Positions 43,127-51,413 are shown, numbered from the stretch's first letter. The stretch is DNA of 64,000 bases from Flammeovirgaceae bacterium UBA5585 (GCA_002425185.1 DILT01000009.1:61993-125992), one strand, 5' to 3'. Numbers and translations: made by a program. Notes: generated by a model from the letters alone, not told the origin.

Positions 43127-43981
43127 CTAGGTGTACTCAATTCTTGCCTTCGTATATTCACCCAACACATTTAAATTTTTTACCTGGCGCAAAACCAATT
43201 TCAAAGCATCGTCATAGTTTTTTCTGCGCTTCCATTCCACATCCACATGAATGGAGTATTCATTGGGTTTGCCAATTACGGGGATAGATTGGATTTTGGT
43301 AAGGTTAATTTGATTGTTCTTTAACGTCATTAACGTATCAGCCAGGCTGCCCACTTCGTTAGCAACCTCAAAACTTAAAGAAGCCTTGTTGGCCTGTTTA
43401 TTTTCCACAGACTTCCTGCTTAATATCAGAAAGCGAGTGAAATTTTTCTTGTGCGTTTCTATTCGTTTCTCCAAAATCTGCAGACCATACTTTTTTGCTG
43501 CCCATTCATTGGCAATGGCACCGGTATTTTTGAGCTTAAGCTCCTTAACCCGTTTAGCCGAAAGCGCGGTATCATCGCTTTCACGAACTTCAACCTGATG
43601 ACCGTTGGAATTTAGCGCTTGGATAAATTCGGTACATTGGCGCAACGCCATAGGATGCGATTCAATACTTGTTATGTCGGCTAGCTTTACACCGGGTAGT
43701 ACCAGTAAATGCATATGAATCGGTAAGTACAACTCTCCAATGATGTTGAAATGATACTGCTGCAGCAAAAAATAGTTTGGTAAGATGCTGCCTGCAATGG
43801 AGTTTTCTATTGCCATCACAGCAAAGTCGGACTTGCCCTTGGCCAGTGTTTCACACAATTGATGAAAGGTGAGGCACTCCACTACTTCAATGGACTGATT
43901 GAACCAGGTTTGGGCAGCCACTTCATGAAAGCTGGCGGTCAATCCTTGTATCGCTACCTTTAATTTCTTTCGCTTTGCCAT
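43127..43981 (-). CDS. pheA: Prephenate dehydratase
   Basis: Converts prephenate to phenylpyruvate, phenylalanine branch; 284 residues. The catalytic domain (about 1-180) has MAIENSIAGSILPNY and the TRF motif in KNFTRFLIL. The C-terminal ACT domain (about 195-280) includes GSLADTLMTLKNNQINLTKI and PVIGKPNEYSIHVD, the region that binds phenylalanine for feedback inhibition. No chorismate mutase domain. The start is ATG 43981. A GTG at 44020 is also in frame but lies in the loop of the attenuator hairpin and is rejected. It is the first structural gene of pheA-aminotransferase-tyrA-aroF/aroQ. Confidence 0.94.
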   Translation of the reverse strand: MAKRKKLKVAIQGLTASFHEVAAQTWFNQSIEVVECLTFHQLCETLAKGKSDFAVMAIENSIAGSILPNYFLLQQYHFNIIGELYLPIHMHLLVLPGVKLADITSIESHPMALRQCTEFIQALNSNGHQVEVRESDDTALSAKRVKELKLKNTGAIANEWAAKKYGLQILEKRIETHKKNFTRFLILSRKSVENKQANKASLSFEVANEVGSLADTLMTLKNNQINLTKIQSIPVIGKPNEYSIHVDVEWKRRKNYDDALKLVLRQVKNLNVLGEYTKARIEYT

Positions 43982-43998
43982 TTTACTTGTATAGTCAT

Positions 43999-44029
43999 AA
44001 AAAAAGTCCCGGCTATTCACCGGGACTTT
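43999..44029 (-). terminator. Attenuator terminator upstream of pheA
   Basis: On the minus strand, AAAGTCCCGG (44029-44020) pairs perfectly over 10 bases with CCGGGACTTT (44012-44003), 7-base loop, followed at once by a run of seven U (44005-43999, the first three inside the stem). The run ends 17 bases before the pheA ATG. The position between a leader reading frame and the first structural gene identifies it as an attenuator. Confidence 0.85.
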
Positions 44030-44095
44030 CTGAGTTCTCTGTTATCGCTTACTTCAACAACATACCGCTACTCGTTCAAATCCCGGAAGGGCTTT
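44020..44095 (-). promoter_or_regulatory. Predicted antiterminator pairing of the pheA leader
   Basis: CCGGGATTT, codons 19-21 of the leader peptide (44086-44078), can pair with the left terminator arm AAAGTCCCGG (44029-44020) apart from one bulged G. The same segment can instead fold on AAAGCCC just before it (codons 16-18, 44095-44089). A ribosome stalled on the aromatic codons would cover AAAGCCC and free CCGGGATTT to block the terminator. Pairings are seen in the sequence; the switching is inferred. Confidence 0.65.
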
Positions 44096-44140
44096 AAAAA
44101 AGTAATAGTAAAACCAAAAATATGTGTTGAATCTTTTCAT
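44054..44140 (-). CDS. Aromatic leader peptide of the pheA operon
   Basis: A 28-codon frame, ATG at 44140 to TGA at 44054. It begins MKRFNTYFWFYYYFF: residues 7-15 are nine aromatic residues in a row (Tyr, Phe, Trp), and Phe also occurs at 4 and 21. Eleven of 28 residues are aromatic. Such runs of the product amino acid mark attenuation leader peptides (compare pheL and trpL). Its stop codon is 24 bases before the left arm of the terminator hairpin, and pheA follows. There is no strong ribosome binding site, as is usual in Bacteroidota. It has no function as a protein beyond sensing charged tRNA-Phe and tRNA-Tyr. Confidence 0.85.
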   Translation of the reverse strand: MKRFNTYFWFYYYFFKALPGFERVAVCC

Positions 44141-44232
44141 CTGCTCAATTCAATGCCCTAATAAAGATGAATTTATAATACCAACAAAATTTTTTGAAAA
44201 TCTTTTTAACGACCTAATATTCGTTAGGCGGG

Positions 44233-44263
44233 TTGATGTGGACTGAAAGTAGGCGTATCTTTG
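44233..44263 (+). promoter_or_regulatory. Promoter of the small lipoprotein gene
   Basis: TTG at 44233-44235, 20 bases, TATCTTTG at 44256-44263: an exact -7 box at the same spacing as the purF promoter, 21 bases before the ATG at 44285. It lies divergent to the aromatic operon leader. The longer frame start at 44261 overlaps the box and is rejected. Confidence 0.6.
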
Positions 44264-44284
44264 ATCAAAACACCTATTACAACC

Positions 44285-44695
44285 ATGAAAAAGCTTGCCA
44301 TCCTGCTTACTCCGATCCTTATATTAATTACCGCGTGTGGTCAGAAAAAGACAGAAGAAGATGCCAACAAGGTTCTGTACAACCAGGTGATGGATATCCA
44401 TGATGAGGTGATGCCGAGTATCGATGAACTCCACAGGCTAAAAAAACAATTGACTGAAAAGATTGAAAACTCGCCTGACTTGGTGGAAGAAAAGCGCCAG
44501 GAGATCGAGCAAACCATTTTACTGATTGATTCAGCCAGCAAAGGCATGATGCGTTGGATGCGTGAGTTCAAGCCTGAGGAATACAAAGAAGGCGAACTGA
44601 CCAAGTACCTGGAATCTGAAATGAAGCGTGTTCAAACGGTGAAAGAAGCCATGCAGGATGCGTTGGATAAAGGAAGAAAGACTACCCAGGAATAG
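44285..44695 (+). CDS. Small helical lipoprotein, function unknown
   Basis: 136 residues. A lipoprotein signal ends in LITAC with the lipidated cysteine at residue 18. The remainder is almost entirely charged helix, probably a helical hairpin or coiled coil (SIDELHRLKKQLTEKIENS, VEEKRQEIEQTILLID), with WMREFKPEEYKEGELTKYLESEM near the end. Similar short helical lipoproteins are common in Bacteroidota but have no assigned role. It has its own promoter (44233-44263) and converges with chaN, 3 bases away. Confidence 0.8.
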   Translation: MKKLAILLTPILILITACGQKKTEEDANKVLYNQVMDIHDEVMPSIDELHRLKKQLTEKIENSPDLVEEKRQEIEQTILLIDSASKGMMRWMREFKPEEYKEGELTKYLESEMKRVQTVKEAMQDALDKGRKTTQE

Positions 44696-44698
44696 CCA

Positions 44699-45559
44699 TC
44701 AATATGTCTTCGTCATGTCTGAGGGAATGCAGATAATGAAATCTGCTGTATTCTTGTTGTCATCAGAAAGCTTATTGATATCCTCCTGCTCAACGGAATG
44801 AATCGTAACGATCTTCAGGTTTGGATTTGCCTTCTTTAAATACCAGTAGATACCTTCAAAGTTTTGTGAATGGTAGGCGCCATGATAATGGATAAAAATT
44901 CCTGTGGATAAATTTTGGAGTATAAAGTGCGCCATGGTAGCATCTTTAACCGCCTGGGCACGGGCAATATTCTCCGCATTGCCCGGAGTGCCATGACTGC
45001 CCATAGAACTGATCATGCTCTTATAACCCGGTAATTCCAAATCAATCCCGATGGGCAAAGGTGCAATGAACTGCTTTCCGCCATCTTGTATTGATGTGAG
45101 AGCATCAATACCTTTTCGTGAAACAAGATTGGCGTAGCGCCTGGGTACATTAGTGGCAATAGCCTTTAGTTTGTTCAACTTGGCAAATTCTATCAACGGT
45201 TTGTAATCATTTTTATAGTTATCCCAAACTTTGGCTTCATGTAGCAAGTGGCGTTCTTCAATGGTACCATTCAGATATTCGTCTAGTACCAATTGATTGT
45301 CAGCTTCAAACATTTCAAAGCCAAGAATCAATTTGGGGTTAATTTTAAAAAGATCCTTTGTAACCTGAAGCTGCAGCCAGTGGACGATGGCGTTATCATG
45401 CAGCTCACCAAACAGTACAATATCAGCTCTGCTGATTTCCACAATCATCTTTTGATAGTCAACCGGCTTGCCCTCTTTGGAAAACAACTTAAAGGCTGCC
45501 TTATCCTGTGCAAATGATGAGAGGCTGGCAAATAACACTAAAACTAAAATTCTGATCAT
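44699..45559 (-). CDS. ChaN family haem-binding-type protein
   Basis: 286 residues with a signal peptide (about 1-18, LVLVLFASLSSFAQ). The ChaN/EreA-like (Tiki superfamily) domain shows IVLFGELHDNAIVHWLQLQ, ILGFEMFEADNQLVLDEYL and FIHYHGAYHSQNFEGIYWYL, supplying the conserved Glu-His and His residues. ChaN of Campylobacter binds haem and is an iron-regulated lipoprotein; function here is inferred from the family. ATG 45559 gives a normal signal peptide; the frame is open to 45649 but that would overlap folB. Last of the group DivIVA-like, folB, chaN. Confidence 0.82.
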   Translation of the reverse strand: MIRILVLVLFASLSSFAQDKAAFKLFSKEGKPVDYQKMIVEISRADIVLFGELHDNAIVHWLQLQVTKDLFKINPKLILGFEMFEADNQLVLDEYLNGTIEERHLLHEAKVWDNYKNDYKPLIEFAKLNKLKAIATNVPRRYANLVSRKGIDALTSIQDGGKQFIAPLPIGIDLELPGYKSMISSMGSHGTPGNAENIARAQAVKDATMAHFILQNLSTGIFIHYHGAYHSQNFEGIYWYLKKANPNLKIVTIHSVEQEDINKLSDDNKNTADFIICIPSDMTKTY

Positions 45560-45566
45560 AATGGAT

Positions 45567-45926
45567 TTATCGCTTTTTGAAAATCTCAATTGTTGCCCGT
45601 TTGCATTTACCGCCAATTGGGGGATTAATTTTTGATATCCTGAGTTCAACGGAAAGTACTACGGGCAATTCACGCAGTATGTCGTCTACTATTTTTCCGG
45701 CAACGGTTTCAAGAAGTTTGGAGGGTTTCTCCATTTCGTCCTTAATGATCCGGAAAAGCGATTCATAATTAACGGTTCCCGATAAATCATCCTGAAAAGC
45801 TGCTTGAGTAAAATCCGTTTCAACGGCAATATCTACCTCAAACCAGTTTCCGGATTCGCGCTCATGCGGATACACGCCATGAAAGGCATGGAATTCAAGG
45901 CCTTCAAGCGCAACACGACCCGTCAT
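45567..45926 (-). CDS. folB: Dihydroneopterin aldolase
   Basis: 119-residue enzyme that splits dihydroneopterin to hydroxymethyl-dihydropterin and glycolaldehyde in folate synthesis. Typical features: ALEGLEFHAFHGVYPHERESGNWFEVDIAVE at the N-terminus with the active-site glutamate, TVNYESLFRIIKDEM, LLETVAGKIVDDIL and the C-terminal KINPPIGGKCKRATIEI. It overlaps the end of the DivIVA-like gene by 4 bases, so it is co-translated with it. Confidence 0.93.
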   Translation of the reverse strand: MTGRVALEGLEFHAFHGVYPHERESGNWFEVDIAVETDFTQAAFQDDLSGTVNYESLFRIIKDEMEKPSKLLETVAGKIVDDILRELPVVLSVELRISKINPPIGGKCKRATIEIFKKR

Positions 45927-46678
45927 CCAATCTCGTCAAAAAAGGAAGTTATTTTTCGGGTGTGGGTTTCAACCATTACGGTTTCCTGCTCAACCAGGAG
46001 GGCGGGTTCGGGCTTAGGTTCAGGTGCCACCGGCTCTGGAATAATAATCCGTTTGGGCTCTTCCGGTTTCTTGTACGCCTGTTGATGATCCGCATTGGGG
46101 AACACGGCTTTTTTAATTTCCATTCGGGCTTGCGATAAATGCTTATCGGCATCAAAACCTTTTTGATTATTTTGAATCCGCTCTACCCGCTCGATGCTAT
46201 CCTGCGAAATTCGTTTTAGCTCTTGTAATAAATCATCGCGGGTGGATTCCAGTTTTTTATAATTCTCCACCATTCCCCGAAGCCGTTCTTCCATTTCAGC
46301 CAGTACCTGCTTGGCGCGTTGTTCAGCTTCATCAATGGTGTTACTGGCCTTCATTTTGGCTTCATTCAGCATAGCATCGGCCTTCAATTGTGATTCGCGT
46401 AAATGGAGGTCGGCTGCCTGACGTGCCTGTTCAATTACATGAGCGCCTGTATCTTCGGCTGTCTTAAGTGTTTTATATAAGGAACTCTCCACTTCCCGCA
46501 GTTTGGTGACTTCCTTTTCTGCGGCCTCGAGCTTAATTCGTAATTCCTTTCCTTCATCTACCAGACGCTCCCATTCTGACGAAAGGGTCATCAGGAAAGC
46601 ATTTACTTCATCCTTATCATACCCGCGAAAATGCTTCTCGAAGGTTTTCTGCCGGATCTCAAGCGGTGTAATTTTCAT
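45923..46678 (-). CDS. DivIVA domain protein
   Basis: 251 residues. The N-terminus MKITPLEIRQKTFEKHFRGYDKDEVNAFL is the DivIVA membrane-binding domain signature. Then a long coiled coil (about 35-175, EWERLVDEGKELRIKLEAAEKEV onward) and a C-terminal proline- and glutamate-rich linker (EPVAPEPKPEPA). DivIVA proteins sense curved membrane and recruit division or polar factors; they are best studied in Gram-positive bacteria, and the role in Bacteroidota is open. First gene of a group with folB and chaN. Confidence 0.88.
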   Translation of the reverse strand: MKITPLEIRQKTFEKHFRGYDKDEVNAFLMTLSSEWERLVDEGKELRIKLEAAEKEVTKLREVESSLYKTLKTAEDTGAHVIEQARQAADLHLRESQLKADAMLNEAKMKASNTIDEAEQRAKQVLAEMEERLRGMVENYKKLESTRDDLLQELKRISQDSIERVERIQNNQKGFDADKHLSQARMEIKKAVFPNADHQQAYKKPEEPKRIIIPEPVAPEPKPEPALLVEQETVMVETHTRKITSFFDEIG

Positions 46679-46720
46679 TGTACTACGGGTTAAGTTTAAA
46701 AAATAGGAGCCGAAAAAAAA

Positions 46721-47647
46721 TCAGGTATTCAGGCTCTCATTAAAATCTATATTCCACACGGAAATAGTCCGGTCATCGCTGGCACTCACCAATTGTCCGT
46801 GATGGCTCGTCCATAAAAGCTTGTTCACCGAGGTTCCATGGCCGGCATACCGACCCTTATCTATCACTTTCAACAACCTCAGCTCACGTAAGTCCCACAC
46901 CTTTATGGACTTATCCATGCTACAAGTTACAAAATGTTTGGAATCAGGGCTAAATTCAATGTGATTTATTGCATACATATGGGCCACCACCTCTGTAACG
47001 GGTATGTAAGCGGCCCCCACATCCCATAGTTTCAGCCTGGCATCGCGCGATCCGCTCAACAGAAAATTGCCATCCGGAGTGTACCGTATGGTAAAAACCG
47101 AGTTAGCATGCGCAGCCCATTCATACTTCATGGTCAAGGTATCCGCATCAAATACCCGGATATAGCAATCGCTGTAGCCTACGGCTATTTCACCAGAGGC
47201 CTTATTGATGGCTATGGAGCGTGCACTTTTACCGGAGTGTTTTACTGCATTTGATATGATAAGGCTTTGCAAATCAAGTTCTGTTAATGTTCCTCCTCCA
47301 TCGGCAATAAATAATCGCTGACCCAGCGATTGTATATCAAAAATGGCGGATTGTGTCATCTTTAACGAGCCGCCCGCCCGTTTATTCTTCCAGTCGACCA
47401 GGTGAATACCATCGTAATTGTGCCCTACAACTAACAGGCCGGACGGCTCCACATGCAAAGCGTAAATAGAATGGGGTAGCTTTGCGATCAACTCACCCTC
47501 CTCGGGATTTTCAAGGTTCCACAACACCACCATACCATCACCTGAACCACTAAAGAAAAGGTTGTGTCTATCGGCCTGCTGGAGTGTATAAATGGAATCG
47601 CGGTGCCCGGTGATATTGTGTACTCGCTTTACGTCAACCTTACTCAT
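46721..47647 (-). CDS. WD40 repeat protein
   Basis: 308 residues forming a seven-bladed beta-propeller made of WD40 repeats: GHRDSIYTLQQ, SGSGDGMVVLWNLENPEEGE, HANSVFTIRYTPDGNFLLSGSRDARLKLWDV, FSPDSKHFVTCSMDKSIKVWDL and SASDDRTISVWNI. There is no signal peptide, so it is probably a cytoplasmic scaffold for protein contacts. The frame extends to 47806, but that would overlap the divergent phosphopantetheinyl transferase; ATG 47647 gives a sensible start just before the first repeat. Partner unknown. Confidence 0.85.
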   Translation of the reverse strand: MSKVDVKRVHNITGHRDSIYTLQQADRHNLFFSGSGDGMVVLWNLENPEEGELIAKLPHSIYALHVEPSGLLVVGHNYDGIHLVDWKNKRAGGSLKMTQSAIFDIQSLGQRLFIADGGGTLTELDLQSLIISNAVKHSGKSARSIAINKASGEIAVGYSDCYIRVFDADTLTMKYEWAAHANSVFTIRYTPDGNFLLSGSRDARLKLWDVGAAYIPVTEVVAHMYAINHIEFSPDSKHFVTCSMDKSIKVWDLRELRLLKVIDKGRYAGHGTSVNKLLWTSHHGQLVSASDDRTISVWNIDFNESLNT

Positions 47648-47722
47648 CGATTGGATAACTGATGCAAAGGTCTTAAAGTTTACACAAGTTTGTAGTAAAA
47701 TTGTCTGATAAAGCAAAAATCC

Positions 47723-48340
47723 ATGCCCCTGATTAATCAAGAAGTATATGAAACACGCATTTGGGGCCTGTGGAAAATTGAAGAGTCTGAAGAAACACTT
47801 CGGCAACTAACATCAGAAATCGGCCCGCAGGAAATCAACCATCCTGAAAAACGGTTAGAGCACCTGGCCGTTCGGGCATTGATAAAAAAAATATTACTGT
47901 CGTGGGGTGTGACCTTTGAAGGTTTAACTAAAAATGAGCATGGAAAGCCTTTCCTCAAAAACTTAAACTTACACGTTTCGCTCAGTCACTCCTTCCCCTA
48001 TGTAACGGCCATTGTGGATACTGAAAAAACTGTTGGGATTGACCTGGAGCATAGCCGTGCCAAACTGTTAAAGATTGCTCCCCGCATGCTCCATGCCGCT
48101 GAACAAACGGATGCCGGATTGGATGTAGCTAAATTATGCGTTTATTGGTGCGCCAAGGAAGCCTTGCTAAAGGTGTATGGCAAAAAAGATTTGATTTTTG
48201 TCAAAAACTTACGAGTGGAGCCCTTTATTCTCAAAGAAAAGGGCAATTTAATTGGCCGGATTATTGTCAATACTACAGAAACAGCGGTTCCTTTACACTA
48301 TCGATTGTTTGGGGATTTTGCAATAGTTTATAATCAATAG
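47723..48340 (+). CDS. 4'-phosphopantetheinyl transferase superfamily protein
   Basis: 205 residues, Sfp/AcpT-like. It transfers phosphopantetheine from CoA to a serine of carrier proteins. The signatures are HVSLSHSFPYVTAIV, VGIDLEHSRAKLLKIAPRML (magnesium-binding aspartate and glutamate) and CVYWCAKEALLKVYGK. An N-terminal half of about 90 residues makes it longer than AcpS, so it is of the Sfp class and may serve secondary-metabolite or fatty-acid carrier proteins. The target is not in the window. A redoxin gene follows after 4 bases. Confidence 0.88.
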   Translation: MPLINQEVYETRIWGLWKIEESEETLRQLTSEIGPQEINHPEKRLEHLAVRALIKKILLSWGVTFEGLTKNEHGKPFLKNLNLHVSLSHSFPYVTAIVDTEKTVGIDLEHSRAKLLKIAPRMLHAAEQTDAGLDVAKLCVYWCAKEALLKVYGKKDLIFVKNLRVEPFILKEKGNLIGRIIVNTTETAVPLHYRLFGDFAIVYNQ

Positions 48341-48344
48341 CCCT

Positions 48345-48908
48345 ATGAGACTGGTTAGTTTAGTTCTGCTTTTCACCGGATGGGTTGCACAGGCCCAAAC
48401 CCTTGAGAATTTTACATTGACGAATGCCACTGACAATAAAAAGATCTCTCTTTCATCGTATAGCGCATCGCCCGGTGTGGTCATTATTTTTACGAGCAAT
48501 GCCTGCCCGTTTGATCGCCATTACACTGATCGAATTCTGAAACTTGCCGACAGCTATGCCGGAAAAATTCCGGTGGTGCTGATTAATGCGCATACCGATA
48601 CTGAAGAATCCATTGAGGCCATGAAGGTACACGCTGCGCAACATAAGTTTACAATGCCTTACCTGGCGGATAAAGATCAGACTGTAGTAAATCAATTCAA
48701 TGCACGAAAAAGCCCAGAAGCATTTTTGTTAAAAGTAAATAACGGAAAATTTACAATCGCTTATCGGGGTGCAATTGATGACAACGCACAATCGGCCAAT
48801 GATGTAATCCATACTTACCTGAAAGATGCTATAGAACAATTACTGGCCGGACAAAAAATACAAACTACTGAAACACGACCCGTGGGCTGTAACTTGCGTA
48901 GAAATTAA
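48345..48908 (+). CDS. Secreted thioredoxin-fold (peroxiredoxin-like) protein
   Basis: 187 residues with a signal peptide (about 1-16, LVLLFTGWVAQAQ). The thioredoxin-fold AhpC/TSA-like domain has VIIFTSNACPFDRHYTDRILKL, with a single peroxidatic-type cysteine in an SNxCP context in place of the CxxC of thioredoxin, then VVLINAHTDTEESIEAM, the cis-Pro region KSPEAFLLK and IAYRGAIDDN. Related PRX-like proteins are periplasmic redox proteins of uncertain substrate. Downstream of the phosphopantetheinyl transferase gene; its stop overlaps that of the convergent SirB1-like gene by 4 bases. Confidence 0.82.
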   Translation: MRLVSLVLLFTGWVAQAQTLENFTLTNATDNKKISLSSYSASPGVVIIFTSNACPFDRHYTDRILKLADSYAGKIPVVLINAHTDTEESIEAMKVHAAQHKFTMPYLADKDQTVVNQFNARKSPEAFLLKVNNGKFTIAYRGAIDDNAQSANDVIHTYLKDAIEQLLAGQKIQTTETRPVGCNLRRN

Positions 48909-49759
48909 ACACCCAGGTCTGCACCATCAGCAATGATGAGCAACAACTCCTTCACTTCTTCGGCTTTTTCATGTTCTCCCATTTTGTCGAATGACATAAT
49001 CAGGTTTCGTAAAACCCTGCGAATGATTTCGAGATTGGAGCATGACTCAAAAAAAGAAGCCTGTGGGGTAAGACGCAATTCGTGAATATAGTTTTCAATG
49101 TCTTGCCGCGAAAAAATCAATCCTTTATTAAAGGCATTGATATAAAACGAGTTTTTGCCATCCTCATAAATAAGCACGAATAAATTTGGCAGGTTAACAC
49201 CAAACACCGGTAATTTTAATTTCTGTGCCACCATCATATAAATAACACAAAGTGAAATTGGGTTTCCCCTACGGGTTTCCAGTACCACATTAATCATGGA
49301 ATTACCGGGCGAATGAAAGTTTTTGGTATTTGCTGTAAACTTGAGCTTGTTGAACAATACGCCATTCAGCACTTTAACCTGATCAAACGGGTATAAGTCG
49401 GGTTTAAACTCAAGCCACGCCTCATAGTAAATCTGTTCAAGATCTTGCTTTAATTTTTCCAGTTCCAGATCCGGATATTGATAGGTAGCAATCAGCCAGA
49501 GTCCGGTAAGCAAATCCTGATCCTCACTCGCGTACCAATCCTTAACCCGTTGTTTGATTAATTCATATTGCAAATCGTGAATAAGGCCTTCAATTTTTTG
49601 CTGCACCTGTGGATTAAAACTGTTCTCCCACTGCTGCTCCAGGTAAGGGATGATTTCTTTGCCCAGCGAACGAATTTTATCGGTAACATGCGATACCACC
49701 TGGTCATCATCATCATCCAGTAACGATACGAGCGCTTTTAATTCCTTCTCATTCATCAT
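48905..49759 (-). CDS. SirB1-like transglutaminase-fold protein
   Basis: 284 residues. The middle (about 80-200) matches the SirB1 family (transglutaminase-like superfamily): NSMINVVLETRRGNPISLCVIYMMVAQKLKLPVFGVNLPNLF, with the cysteine of SLCVIY in the active-site position. The usual PGHF histidine is replaced: this protein reads LPNLFVLIY. A run of five Asp lies near the N-terminus (LLDDDDDQVV). The family is linked to protein modification or regulation, without a settled reaction. It overlaps the carboxyltransferase gene by 4 bases and is the last of the amidase-MCE-carboxyltransferase group. Confidence 0.8.
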   Translation of the reverse strand: MMNEKELKALVSLLDDDDDQVVSHVTDKIRSLGKEIIPYLEQQWENSFNPQVQQKIEGLIHDLQYELIKQRVKDWYASEDQDLLTGLWLIATYQYPDLELEKLKQDLEQIYYEAWLEFKPDLYPFDQVKVLNGVLFNKLKFTANTKNFHSPGNSMINVVLETRRGNPISLCVIYMMVAQKLKLPVFGVNLPNLFVLIYEDGKNSFYINAFNKGLIFSRQDIENYIHELRLTPQASFFESCSNLEIIRRVLRNLIMSFDKMGEHEKAEEVKELLLIIADGADLGV

Positions 49760-51390
49760 GTTTGAATAACACCAACATTAAAACGTTCCACAGGTGCATG
49801 ATTGGCTGCCTCAATACCCATGGATATAACCTTGCGGGTCTCGAGCGGATCGATTACACCATCTATCCACAAACGGGCGGCCGCGTAATAGGGACTTAAC
49901 TGATCGTTATACCTATCGGTAATTTCCTTAAGCAATGAACTTTCCTCCTCTTTGGTAATTTCCTTGCCTTGTGATTTTAATGCATTGACACGAATTTGAA
50001 GCAATGTTTTAGCTGCCGATGCTCCGCTCATCACAGCTATTTGTGCTGACGGCCACGCAAAAATCAAACGTGGATCGTAAGCCTTGCCGCACATGGCGTA
50101 ATTACCGGCACCATACGAATTACCGATAATGATGGTGAACTTTGGTACCGTGGAGTTGGCCATGGCATTTACCATTTTGGCGCCATCTTTAATAATACCA
50201 CCGTGCTCAGCTTTGCTGCCCACCATAAAACCGCTTACATCCTGTATGAACAATAAAGGAATTTTACGCTGGTTGCAATTCATAATGAACCGCGCGGCTT
50301 TATCCGCTGAGTCGGAGTAGATTACTCCACCCATTTGCATTTCGCCTTTTTTGGTTTTAACCACTTTGCGTTGATTGGCAATAATGCCTACAGCCCAGCC
50401 ATCAATTCGCGCGGTTCCACAAACAATGGTTTTTCCATACAAGGCCTTGTACTCATCAAATTCAGAATTGTCAACCAAACGGTTAATAATGTCTAAAGTA
50501 TCGTACGGCTTAACGCGATCAGATGGGAAGAGTCCATAAATTTCAGCGGGATCTTCTTTCGGAGGTCTTGAATCCGTGCGATCAAAGCCGGCCTTCTCAA
50601 AGTGTCCCATCTTATTAAACAACGACCGGATATAATCGAGGCAAGCCTTATCGTTAGGAAACTTGTTATCGGTTACACCCGATATTTCACAATGCGTAGT
50701 GGCTCCGCCTAATGCTTCATTGTCGATATCTTCACCAATGGCGGCTTTTACCAGGTATGATCCTGCCAGAAAAATAGATCCTGTTTTATCAACAATCATC
50801 GCTTCATCCGACATGATGGGTAAATAGGCGCCTCCGGCAACGCAACTTCCCATGATAGCAGCAATCTGTACAATACCCATAGAGGACATCTTTGCATTGT
50901 TCCTGAACTGCCTTCCAAAATGTTCTTTATCTGGAAATATTTCATCCTGCATGGGCAGAAAAACACCCGCACTATCTACCAGGTAAACCACTGGCAAGCG
51001 GTTTTCCATGGCAATCTCTTGTATCCTTAAATTTTTTTTTGCCGTTATCGGAAACCAGGCACCGGCTTTTACCGTGGCATCATTGGCCACAATTACGCAT
51101 TGTCTTCCGTGAATGTACCCGATGCCGGCAACCACACCGGCTGAAGGGCAACCTCCATACTCAAGGTACATGCCCTCACCGGTGAATAAACCGATCTCTA
51201 AAAATTCAGATCCCTTGTCAGTAAGGTATTGAATGCGCTCCCGCGCGGTGAGTTTACCTTTTTGGTGTTGCTCGTCTATTTTCTTTTGTCCTCCACCCAG
51301 CCTGGTCTTTGCTTCTTTACTGTGCAACTGCTGTACGAGTTGCTTATACCGATCTTCATTTTTATTGAACTCCAGATCCTTCTCGGGCAT
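49756..51390 (-). CDS. Acyl-CoA carboxylase carboxyltransferase (beta) subunit
   Basis: 544 residues with the two crotonase-like halves of the biotin-dependent carboxyltransferase. The N-terminal half has YGGCPSAGVVAGIGYIHGRQCVIVANDATVKAG and SAGVFLPMQDEIFPD. The C-terminal half has QMGGVIYSDSADKAARF, DVSGFMVGSKAEHGGI and SYGAGNYAMCGKAYDPRLIFAWPSA. The pattern matches the 3-methylcrotonyl-CoA carboxylase beta subunit (leucine breakdown) best; propionyl- or geranyl-CoA carboxylase are alternatives. No biotin carboxylase subunit is next to it. Operon position: after the MCE gene, before the SirB1-like gene. Confidence 0.88.
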   Translation of the reverse strand: MPEKDLEFNKNEDRYKQLVQQLHSKEAKTRLGGGQKKIDEQHQKGKLTARERIQYLTDKGSEFLEIGLFTGEGMYLEYGGCPSAGVVAGIGYIHGRQCVIVANDATVKAGAWFPITAKKNLRIQEIAMENRLPVVYLVDSAGVFLPMQDEIFPDKEHFGRQFRNNAKMSSMGIVQIAAIMGSCVAGGAYLPIMSDEAMIVDKTGSIFLAGSYLVKAAIGEDIDNEALGGATTHCEISGVTDNKFPNDKACLDYIRSLFNKMGHFEKAGFDRTDSRPPKEDPAEIYGLFPSDRVKPYDTLDIINRLVDNSEFDEYKALYGKTIVCGTARIDGWAVGIIANQRKVVKTKKGEMQMGGVIYSDSADKAARFIMNCNQRKIPLLFIQDVSGFMVGSKAEHGGIIKDGAKMVNAMANSTVPKFTIIIGNSYGAGNYAMCGKAYDPRLIFAWPSAQIAVMSGASAAKTLLQIRVNALKSQGKEITKEEESSLLKEITDRYNDQLSPYYAAARLWIDGVIDPLETRKVISMGIEAANHAPVERFNVGVIQT

Positions 51391-51413
51391 GGTACGGTTA
51401 TTAGATAGATAAA

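Noticed and set aside
43982..44020. Longer pheA start at GTG 44020, giving an N-terminus MNSRDFFYDYTSK
   Set aside because: The GTG lies in the loop of the attenuator hairpin and the extra residues are encoded by the terminator arm and U run; ATG 43981 gives the usual protein start.
45560..45649. Thirty-residue N-terminal extension of ChaN
   Set aside because: Overlaps folB in another frame and hides a good signal peptide that begins at 45559.
47648..47806. 53-residue N-terminal extension of the WD40 protein
   Set aside because: Would overlap the divergent phosphopantetheinyl transferase gene and has no WD40 sequence.
49690..49715. CAT-like triplet repeat in the SirB1-like gene
   Set aside because: Simply encodes a run of aspartates in frame; no sign of a separate element.
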